5,673 nt of DNA from Methanotrichaceae archaeon (GTDB lineage Archaea; Halobacteriota; Methanosarcinia; Methanotrichales; Methanotrichaceae). The DNA lies in contig DUKF01000084.1 of the NCBI GenBank assembly GCA_013329455.1, positions 1-5,673 of the forward strand, read 5' to 3'. Positions 1 through 4,448 of the stretch are shown piece by piece. Position 1 is the stretch's first letter; each line of letters begins with the position of its first letter. Both the position numbers and the translations under genes were made by a program. A model generated the notes under the pieces. The model ran no database searches. It had not been told where the DNA came from and was given only the letters and a program-made list of their open reading frames with translations.

Positions 1-492
1 TGGAAGGACATGACAGGATGGACCACGAGCAACCAGTGGACGTGGTGGACCGCAAGCTCTGACATCGGAACGAGCCAGGCGAACGTCTGGATAAGGGATG
101 GAAAACACGCAGGATCTGACAGCTGGGACAGCTATCAGGTCAGAGACTTCACAGTGATCGGCTCCGCCCCGGCGACGAACCAGCCGCCAACAGCCTTGGG
201 CCTTGGGCCGAACAAGGACGGCCCCAGGAAGGCCGGGATGAAGATCAAGTGGACCGCCGACGTTCGCGATCCTGATGGTGACCAAATCTACTACCGCTTC
301 TGGCTGAAGGGCCCCTCGACGGCGAACGGCTGGAAGGACATGACAGGATGGACCGCGAACAAACAGTGGACCTGGCATACAACCGCATCGGACGTCGGGA
401 CCAGCCAGGTGAACGTCTGGATAAGGGACGGAAATCACGCAGGATCTGACAGCTGGGACAGCTACCAGGTGAAAGACTACACCATAACCTGG
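1..492 (+). repeat. 330-bp tandem coding repeat (Ig-like module)
   Basis: Bases 1-162 and 331-492 align without gaps at a period of 330 bp (110 codons). The first 24 bases are identical, and long identical blocks recur around the NVWIRDG and HAGSDSWDSYQV codons. Third-position changes are mixed with a few amino-acid replacements. This indicates duplication of a whole module within the gene; more copies probably lie upstream. Confidence 0.85.
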
Positions 493-495
493 TGA
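1..495 (+). CDS. Ig-like repeat surface/secreted protein, 3' end only
   Basis: The frame is open from the first base and ends at TGA 493-495, so 164 C-terminal residues are visible and the N-terminus lies outside the window. The ATG at position 10 is internal to a repeat and is not a start. The protein consists of tandem ~110-residue modules: residues 1-54 and 111-164 are near copies, joined by a segment with NQPPTALGLGPN, a DPDGD turn (about residues 90-94) and YYRFWLKGP. Aromatic-rich strands (QWTW, NVWIRDG, SWDSYQV) suggest an all-beta, immunoglobulin-like fold of the kind seen in multi-domain cell-surface proteins of methanogens. No membrane anchor or sorting signal follows the last repeat; the chain stops at the end of the domain. 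Secretion is therefore inferred, since the signal peptide is not visible. The biochemical function, perhaps adhesion or sensing, is unknown. Confidence 0.8.
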   Translation, partial: WKDMTGWTTSNQWTWWTASSDIGTSQANVWIRDGKHAGSDSWDSYQVRDFTVIGSAPATNQPPTALGLGPNKDGPRKAGMKIKWTADVRDPDGDQIYYRFWLKGPSTANGWKDMTGWTANKQWTWHTTASDVGTSQVNVWIRDGNHAGSDSWDSYQVKDYTITW

Positions 496-513
496 GGTTG
501 GAGAACGGAAGCT

Positions 514-532
514 ATCGGCGGGTTCAGCCGAT
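514..532 (+). terminator. small hairpin after the Ig-repeat gene
   Basis: ATCGGC (514-519) pairs perfectly with GCCGAT (527-532) around a 7-nt loop, 19 bp after the stop codon of the repeat gene. No T-run follows, so a terminator role is only suggested by position. Confidence 0.3.
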
Positions 533-598
533 TCTGCTCCGAAATTATTGATGATAAAACAACTCCGCACAATAAGTCGGGACCGAATGGGGACCGAC

Positions 599-623
599 GC
601 TGGGAGGATATTCTCCTCCCGGC
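599..623 (+). other. 10-bp hairpin in intergenic region
   Basis: GCTGGGAGGA (599-608) pairs with TCCTCCCGGC (614-623) with one G-T wobble and a TATTC loop. The 3' arm TCCTCCC (614-620) is also complementary to GGGAGGA at 655-661, so two mutually exclusive structures are possible if the whole region is transcribed. A TATA-like box directly follows the stem, so at DNA level the stem may instead be an inverted-repeat operator next to a promoter. Confidence 0.5.
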
Positions 624-630
624 TTAAATA
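623..630 (+). promoter_or_regulatory. TATA box candidate for an unidentified transcript
   Basis: CTTAAATA is a close match to the archaeal TATA consensus. It would place a transcription start near 650-655, at the GGGAGGGGAGGA tract and just before the hairpin at 676-702. No convincing protein gene follows on this strand. The spacing from box to GGAGG to a TTG at 665 resembles that of real genes in this window, but the frame from 665 runs antisense into the flavoprotein gene and looks like a shadow. Confidence 0.4.
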
Positions 631-675
631 TGATGAAGATTTCTCCAAAGGGAGGGGAGGATAATTGAAAGGGGT

Positions 676-705
676 ATTGGGAGAGGCACTTCCTCTCCCA
701 ATTTT
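676..705 (+). terminator. 11-bp perfect hairpin followed by T-run
   Basis: ATTGGGAGAGG (676-686) pairs perfectly with CCTCTCCCAAT (692-702) around the loop CACTT, and TTT continues at 703-705. On the plus strand this looks like an intrinsic terminator for a short transcript from the TATA box near 623. The same stem lies 29 bp past the stop of the minus-strand flavoprotein gene and could protect or end that mRNA too, but on that strand no T-run follows directly. Confidence 0.5.
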
Positions 706-730
706 CACCATTCAAACATTCAAAGATCGG

Positions 731-1321
731 TCATCCGATCCAGCAGGAACCGGACTTTTTTTGCATCAGATCAAGAACGTCGCAGAGTTTCGTCGCTGCG
801 GCCCTGACCGTTTCAAGGCCCGTCTCGTCCTCTCTCGCAGGCTCGAGGCCGATCCCTCCGAAGTGGTTGTCGTCACCGACGACAACCATCCCGTGGATGT
901 GCATCCAGGTCTGGATCGCTTCGATCGTCTTCTCCTGGCCTCCGTTCCTGGACCGTCCCACGGCGATGGCAGAGCCCACCTTGTTCTTCAAAACGAAGCC
1001 TTGCCGTCTCAATAGAAGGGTCCTGTCGAAGACCGCCTTGAGCTGGCCGGTGACGTTCCCAAAGTAGACCGGCGATGCGACGATTATCCCCTCGGCGGCC
1101 GCCAGCGTCTCGTAGACCTCGACCATGTCGTCTTCGATGGGACAGGGCCTCTCCCGACCGCACTCGCCGCAGTCGGTGCAAAACCCCACCTCAAGCTCAG
1201 AACAAAGAAGCCTCTCTGTCCTAAAGCCTCGTTCGGTCGCGATCCTCAAAGCCTGGTCGAGGAGGTGCTCGGCGTTTCCTCCCCTTTTCGGACTTCCAGA
1301 TATGCCAACAATCGTAAAAAT
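731..1321 (-). CDS. Isf-like iron-sulfur flavoprotein (flavodoxin fold), ATT start proposed
   Basis: This is a predicted FMN-dependent oxidoreductase or electron carrier of the NADPH-dependent FMN reductase/iron-sulfur flavoprotein family. With the proposed start it has 196 residues, about the usual family length. Residues 6-21 read GISGSPKRGGNAEHLL, the phosphate-binding loop for FMN. Cysteines 48, 51, 54 and 60 form a compact CX2CX2CX5C motif as in methanogen Isf, which binds a [4Fe-4S] cluster. SPVYFGNVTGQLKAVFDR (about 83-100) is the second conserved flavin-site block. From the in-frame stop at 1385-1387 to the P-loop there is no ATG, GTG or TTG. The first TTG (1247-1249) would delete the FMN loop. 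AGGAGG at 1325-1330 precedes ATT at 1319-1321, so ATT is the likely start. Characterised Isf proteins accept electrons from ferredoxin and are linked to oxidative-stress handling; the physiological partner here is unknown. Confidence 0.85.
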   Translation of the reverse strand: MFTIVGISGSPKRGGNAEHLLDQALRIATERGFRTERLLCSELEVGFCTDCGECGRERPCPIEDDMVEVYETLAAAEGIIVASPVYFGNVTGQLKAVFDRTLLLRRQGFVLKNKVGSAIAVGRSRNGGQEKTIEAIQTWMHIHGMVVVGDDNHFGGIGLEPAREDETGLETVRAAATKLCDVLDLMQKKSGSCWIG

Positions 1322-1324
1322 CTC

Positions 1325-1330
1325 CCTCCT
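1325..1330 (-). promoter_or_regulatory. Shine-Dalgarno AGGAGG that decides the ATT start
   Basis: On the minus strand AGGAGG is followed by GAG and then ATT TTT ACG ATT GTT, running into the FMN loop. The ATT is 3 nt from the motif, which is rather close. ACG at 1313-1315 (9 nt) or the second ATT at 1310-1312 (12 nt) are alternatives. All are non-canonical, but a consensus SD just upstream of the conserved N-terminus argues that translation begins here rather than at the TTG 70 bases downstream. Confidence 0.6.
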
Positions 1331-1361
1331 GAAAATTCGCCCAATCGGCGGGATCGGGTCT

Positions 1362-1387
1362 GATCTTGGGCTTGGATCTGGGGCTTA
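1362..1387. repeat. tandem 13-bp repeat in divergent promoter region
   Basis: GATCTTGGGCTTG (1362-1374) is followed directly by GATCTGGGGCTTA (1375-1387), with two mismatches. A weaker third unit, GATCGGGTCT, precedes them at 1352-1361. They lie between the divergent flavoprotein and PRC-barrel genes, where an operator could act; no known regulator site is recognised. Confidence 0.5.
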
Positions 1388-1419
1388 TTAGATTTTTCTG
1401 AGCCGAACTGATCACAAGA

Positions 1420-1427
1420 TTTATGAT
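1420..1427 (+). promoter_or_regulatory. TATA box candidate for the PRC-barrel/thg1 operon
   Basis: TTTATGAT begins 40 bp before the ATG at 1460 and approximates the archaeal box A. The predicted start of transcription, about 25 bp downstream, would fall just at the SD, giving a very short leader. Confidence 0.4.
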
Positions 1428-1459
1428 ATGAGAACAACAACCCGGAAGGAGGGGACGAG

Positions 1460-1723
1460 ATGCGCATCGAAATTACTGCACTTTTGGACCAGGACGTCTA
1501 CACCCAGAAGGGCGTCTTCGTCGGACGGGTTGACGACGTGATGCTCGATCCGGATGTGGGCGAGGTGAACGGCCTTGCTCTCGGGAACGTGAACAAGTCC
1601 TTCCTCGACCTCAAGGGGAGAGGGATAATAATACCCTACAAGGGCGTCACCGCCGTCGGGGACATCATAATCACCAAACACTTCGGCACCATGCCTTACA
1701 ACAATGACAAGAAGGGCAAATAG
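1460..1723 (+). CDS. small PRC-barrel domain protein
   Basis: This 87-residue protein consists almost wholly of one PRC-barrel: ALLDQDVYTQKGVFVGRVDD (8-27) is the typical opening strand-turn with a GxxVGxVxD-like pattern, followed by a strand of the GEVNGLAL type and a closing segment IIIPYKGVTAVGDIIITK (56-73). There is no signal peptide or membrane segment. PRC-barrels are small beta-barrels that mediate protein contacts; the same fold forms the C-terminal domain of the ribosome-maturation factor RimM, and stand-alone archaeal members include the SepF-interacting division proteins CdpB. Which role applies here cannot be told from the sequence. The ATG follows GGAGGGG (1448-1454) with 5-nt spacing, which fixes the start. 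The last 20 bases overlap thg1, so the two are probably co-translated. An RNA- or ribosome-related role would fit the neighbours but is inference. Confidence 0.8.
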   Translation: MRIEITALLDQDVYTQKGVFVGRVDDVMLDPDVGEVNGLALGNVNKSFLDLKGRGIIIPYKGVTAVGDIIITKHFGTMPYNNDKKGK

Positions 1724-2393
1724 CCGGGAGATCTACGCCGACCTCAGGGTTCGCGCCCCGCTGGTAGTGAGGGCTGACGGCCGGGGCTTTGGAAAGATCC
1801 TCAAAGAGGCGAAAAAGCCCTACGACCTCGATTTCGCAAGAGTCATGGCGAAAGCGGCAAGGGGCTTTTTCGAGGAGTCAGGGCTTGGGCCCGCCCTCGC
1901 GTTCACCTTCTCTGACGAGATCAACCTCCTCTTCCTGAAGACGCCTTTCAACGGCCGTCTCGAGAAGATCGACTCGGTGGTGGCTGGGTCCCTCTCGGGC
2001 CTGCTCGCACTCGGCATCTCAAAGGCCGTCGCCATGGATGCGAGGGCGATCCCACTCTGCCCAGAGGAAGTCGGTGAGTACTTCGCCGAAAGGCAGGATG
2101 AGGCCTGGAGAAACCACGTCTTCTCCTATGGGTTTTACGCCCTGATCGAAGACGGCCAGACGCCGAACCAGGCGATGGGAAGCCTCCAGGGGATGAAGGA
2201 GGGCGAGATCCACGAGATGCTCTTTCAAAGGGGTGTGAACCTCGCCAAGAATCCGGCATGGCAGAGGCGAGGCATCCTGATCCGCCGAGAGATGGATGAG
2301 TACGGGAAAGGGATCGTCGAGGACTGGGAGCCGCCCCTCTTCAGGTCGGAGGAGGGGAGAAGCCTTCTCGAAAGGACGATTCGCGAGCTTTAG
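1704..2393 (+). CDS. thg1: tRNA(His) guanylyltransferase (Thg1 family)
   Basis: Thg1 enzymes add a nucleotide to the 5' end of tRNA in the 3'-5' direction, giving the G-1 that histidyl-tRNA synthetase recognises; archaeal members do this in a template-dependent way. The 229-residue length is normal for archaea. Signature blocks are visible in order: REIYADLR near the N-terminus; RADGRGF (23-29) with metal-binding D25; FSDEINLLF (69-77) with D71 and E72 as the other carboxylates; MDAR (111-114); RQDEAWRNHVFSYGFYAL (130-147); and LFQRGVNLAKNPAWQRRG (173-190). The ATG at 1704 lies inside the end of the PRC-barrel gene and has no clear SD, so expression probably relies on translational coupling; no alternative start precedes the conserved REIYADLR segment. 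The family call is secure; preference for tRNA-His over general 5'-end repair is inferred from archaeal relatives. Confidence 0.93.
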   Translation: MTRRANSREIYADLRVRAPLVVRADGRGFGKILKEAKKPYDLDFARVMAKAARGFFEESGLGPALAFTFSDEINLLFLKTPFNGRLEKIDSVVAGSLSGLLALGISKAVAMDARAIPLCPEEVGEYFAERQDEAWRNHVFSYGFYALIEDGQTPNQAMGSLQGMKEGEIHEMLFQRGVNLAKNPAWQRRGILIRREMDEYGKGIVEDWEPPLFRSEEGRSLLERTIREL

Positions 2394-2402
2394 GAGCTGA
2401 AA

Positions 2403-2657
2403 ATGATGTTCATGGAGATGAAGGAAGAGGAAGAAGCGAAGAAGGAGACGGTTAAGCCCAAAACCAAGCAGTTCATCCCCAGGGCCGTGGGCCAGAAGGT
2501 GACGATCAGGCTGTTGGACGGAAGGCCCCTGATTGCGAGGCTCGAGTCGCACAACAACTACGAGCTGCTTTTGGATATCGGAAAGGGCAAGAAGATGATC
2601 GTCTTCAAGCACGCCATCGGCACCATGGAGTACGCCGTCCAGGAAGAAGGTCGCTGA
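2403..2657 (+). CDS. Hfq-like Sm-fold RNA-binding protein
   Basis: This 84-residue protein has a charged, Glu/Lys-rich N-terminal tail (1-22) and then an Sm-type barrel. The Sm1 part is VGQKVTIRLLDGRPLIARL followed by ESHNNYELLLDI (29-59); the Sm2 part is MIVFKHAIGTME (65-76). The FKHAIGT segment closely mirrors the YKHAIST signature of bacterial Hfq, with K69 and H70 at the positions of the Hfq uridine-binding Lys and His, and NNYELLL in place of DQFVILL. Ordinary archaeal SmAP proteins have a different Sm2 signature. By homology it should form a ring and bind U-rich RNA, but neither oligomer state nor RNA partners can be read here. The SD GGAG at 2393-2396 overlaps the thg1 stop, 6 nt before the first of several clustered ATGs, so it is probably co-transcribed with thg1. 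The exact start among residues 1, 2, 4 and 6 is uncertain. Confidence 0.8.
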   Translation: MMFMEMKEEEEAKKETVKPKTKQFIPRAVGQKVTIRLLDGRPLIARLESHNNYELLLDIGKGKKMIVFKHAIGTMEYAVQEEGR

Positions 2658-2704
2658 AAGGCCTTTTATGGAATTTTGGCTAGGTTTGGTGGGGGGTCGG
2701 CCAG
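2657..2704 (+). promoter_or_regulatory. intergenic spacer with palindrome, T-run and weak TATA
   Basis: AAAGGCCTTT (2657-2666) is a loop-less palindrome ending in TTTT, which could help end the upstream transcript. The overlapping CTTTTATGG is a weak TATA candidate for the next gene, about 35-40 bp before its GTG. A G-rich tract (GGTGGGGGG, to 2696) stands where an SD would be. The change in composition downstream makes an own promoter plausible. Confidence 0.3.
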
Positions 2705-3769
2705 GTGGCGAATGAGGAGCATCTTCGGATAATCAAACAGGGTGTGGAAGTCTGGAATCGTTGGAGAGAAGGTAATCCAGAGATAATCCCAGACTTAAAA
2801 GGGGCTGACTTGAATGGGAAAAACCTGAGAGATGCTAACCTAAGCGGGGCGGAACTGCGTGCGTCTAACCTGATTGGTGCTAACCTAATTGGGGCTAACC
2901 TGACTAAGGCGGACCTGACCAGGGCTAAACTGATTATAGCTTACTTGGATGGGGCTGACCTGACCGGAGCAGACCTGACTAGGGCTAAACTGACTAGGGC
3001 TTACCTGATTAAGGCTAAATTGAGAGGGGCTAAACTGACTGGTGCTGACCTGACCGAGGCTAAACTGACTGGGGCTAACCTGAATGGCGCTGACCTGACT
3101 CGTATCCAGTTAGTTGAGACAAACATTGCGGACGCTGCACTTACAAATTGTAAGGTATACGGAATTTCTGCCTGGGGATTAGAAGGCATGCCCCAAGACC
3201 AATCCAATCTTATCATCACTCGTGATGATGAGCCGACTATCACCGTAGACAATCTCGAAGTTGCTCAGTTCATCTATCTGATTCTCCACAGCCCAAAAAT
3301 ACGAGACGTCATCGACACTATCTCCAAAAAGGCAGTATTAATCTTGGGCAGGTTTAACGAAGAAACACAAAAGCCGGTTTTGGAAGCCATTCGGGATGAA
3401 TTGAGGAAGCATGACTATTTGCCCATACTCTTCGACTGGGACAGACCTGTCAGTCGAAATTATTTGGAGACGGTTTCAACCCTTGCTCACCTATCCAGAT
3501 TTGTAATTGCTGACATCACTGAACCAAGAAGCATTCCCGCCGAGCTTATGAGTATAGTTCCCGCGCTTCCATCCGTGGCTGTTCAGCCTTTAATGCTCAG
3601 ATCGGATTATGAATACGCTCTTTTCGACCACATCAAGAGTTTCAAGTCGGTTTTGCCCGTGTATCTCTACGAGAGTCAAGAGATGCTGCTAGCGAACCTC
3701 AAAGAGCATGTTATCGATCCCGCCGAAGCGAAGGCCAGAGAATTGATTTCGCCAGCAGAAAAGAGATAG
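2705..3769 (+). CDS. pentapeptide-repeat protein with C-terminal TIR-like alpha/beta domain
   Basis: This 354-residue protein starts at GTG after a G-rich tract. Residues 1-30 form a leader segment (HLRIIKQGVEVWNRWREGNP). Residues 31-145 are 23 consecutive pentapeptides of the A(D/N)LxG type, expected to build a right-handed quadrilateral beta-helix. A linker with NLEVAQFIYLIL (183-194) leads to a compact alpha/beta domain: strand AVLILGRF (210-217), helix VLEAIRDELRK (225-235), strand YLPILFDWD (238-246), helix with ETVSTLAHLSRF (255-266), strand VIADIT (267-272) and SIPAELMSIV with E280. This order resembles TIR or nucleoside-deoxyribosyltransferase folds, where a Glu after the fourth strand is catalytic; that assignment is inference. 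I recall the overall architecture as recurring in bacteria and archaea without a settled function. No signal peptide or membrane segment is seen, so it is probably cytoplasmic. Base composition is clearly AT-richer than the neighbours. Confidence 0.85.
   Translation: MANEEHLRIIKQGVEVWNRWREGNPEIIPDLKGADLNGKNLRDANLSGAELRASNLIGANLIGANLTKADLTRAKLIIAYLDGADLTGADLTRAKLTRAYLIKAKLRGAKLTGADLTEAKLTGANLNGADLTRIQLVETNIADAALTNCKVYGISAWGLEGMPQDQSNLIITRDDEPTITVDNLEVAQFIYLILHSPKIRDVIDTISKKAVLILGRFNEETQKPVLEAIRDELRKHDYLPILFDWDRPVSRNYLETVSTLAHLSRFVIADITEPRSIPAELMSIVPALPSVAVQPLMLRSDYEYALFDHIKSFKSVLPVYLYESQEMLLANLKEHVIDPAEAKARELISPAEKR
2795..3139 (+). repeat. 15-bp coding repeats (23 pentapeptide units)
   Basis: Units of the type GGGGCTAACCTGACT recur every 15 bp in frame and encode pentads such as LTGAD, LIGAN and LTRAK. 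The middle units are very alike at DNA level, suggesting recent slippage or unequal-exchange expansion, while the last two to three (LTRIQ, LVETN, IADAA) are degenerate and cap the helix. Confidence 0.9.
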
Positions 3770-3784
3770 CTTCCGACGTTTTTT
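3770..3784 (+). terminator. T-run at convergent gene ends
   Basis: Only 13 bp separate the plus-strand stop (3767-3769) from the minus-strand stop (3783-3785). Six consecutive T at 3779-3784 could serve as an archaeal T-rich terminator for the plus-strand gene. No hairpin is evident. Confidence 0.35.
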
Positions 3785-4442
3785 ACCATTTCTGAGATTG
3801 CCGAAGCCGCCTTCCGAGAGCCCCTGGAATCTCGGACCACTCGATTTTGTGCTCGCCCTCGCTGTCGTGGACGACGCATTTGCCGTGGGGAGAGGAGTCG
3901 CCTCTCTCGAAGTCCTCATACCTTCGAACCAGCTCGATCGCCTCTTTGATCTCGACGATCTGCCTTCTTTTGAGAAGCTCGGCAAGCTTTTGGGATGCCT
4001 CAAAGCCGATCTCACCGCCGAGCCCCCGGCACTCGGACCAATCGAGACGACCGTCTTCCAGGTAAAAGGGATAGGTTTGGCATAGAAGGGGCCTTGCCTC
4101 ATAGATCTTGCACCCTTCCTCCGAATAATAGCGGCAGTCTCGATCCTCTTTTCTCAGGCGCCACTCCAGGGTGTGAAAGTTCCCACCGATGTCCCACTCG
4201 CCCTCCAGGGGGGGCTCGGCCACCTCCAGCCAGCCTTCGCCCGCCAGGGCCACGATTTCCCTAATCTCGAAAGGGAAGACCACGACGCTGTTCTCCTCGC
4301 CCCGGCAGCAGTCGCCGCACCTCATGCACCAAAAGCCGATCCGCCTTATCTCGCGGGCCAGATCCTCTGCTGACAGCCTCTCGGCCCTCTTTAGCTGAAG
4401 CGCGAGGTCCGCTTGCATCTCCTCGAGGTCAGCTCGATTCAC
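3783..4442 (-). CDS. YkgJ-family cysteine-cluster protein
   Basis: This 219-residue protein contains the CxxCxxCC signature of the YkgJ family at residues 39-46 (CMRCGDCC). Further conserved-looking cysteines are C103, C111 and C121, in RDCRYY, EGCKIYEARP and LLCQTYPF, plus C138. The family is thought to bind a metal, either zinc or an iron-sulfur cluster; its substrate is not established. The N-terminus (1-33) is a charged helix. The start is GTG at 4440-4442, with GGAG about 10 nt upstream that overlaps the end of guaA. The in-frame ATG at 4416-4418 has GAGGAG directly against it, too close for use. The gene begins 6 bp after the guaA stop and in the same reading frame, so the two form an operon. 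C189 near the C-terminus is outside the core. No biochemical role can be assigned from the sequence; co-expression with a GMP synthetase subunit is the main clue. Confidence 0.85.
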   Translation of the reverse strand: MNRADLEEMQADLALQLKRAERLSAEDLAREIRRIGFWCMRCGDCCRGEENSVVVFPFEIREIVALAGEGWLEVAEPPLEGEWDIGGNFHTLEWRLRKEDRDCRYYSEEGCKIYEARPLLCQTYPFYLEDGRLDWSECRGLGGEIGFEASQKLAELLKRRQIVEIKEAIELVRRYEDFERGDSSPHGKCVVHDSEGEHKIEWSEIPGALGRRLRQSQKW

Positions 4443-4448
4443 CGGCCA

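Noticed and set aside
511..540. GGTTCA-like segment suggesting a tRNA T-loop
   Set aside because: No acceptor stem, anticodon arm or correct spacing can be built around it.
630..636. ATGATGA resembling a C box of a C/D guide RNA, with TGATGA at 549-554
   Set aside because: No CTGA D box lies between or downstream at the expected spacing.
630..668. 12-codon mini-frame starting at ATG 630
   Set aside because: It begins inside the TATA candidate and has no SD.
665..1015. Plus-strand reading frame of 116 codons starting at TTG after GGAGG
   Set aside because: Most of it is antisense to the well-supported flavoprotein gene, its codons resemble no family, and a strong hairpin lies right after the start.
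1948..2612. Minus-strand frames of 103 and 197 codons across thg1 and the Hfq-like gene
   Set aside because: They oppose genes with clear family motifs and show low-complexity Arg/Pro/Ser or Leu/His-rich composition.
2681..2704. G-rich tract (GG-GG-GGGGGG-GG) as a possible G-quadruplex
   Set aside because: Only two-layer G-runs could form; a ribosome-binding role before the GTG start is a simpler reading.
2795..3139. Regular 15-bp repeats considered as a CRISPR or satellite array
   Set aside because: The units are in frame, have no spacers and encode canonical pentapeptides.
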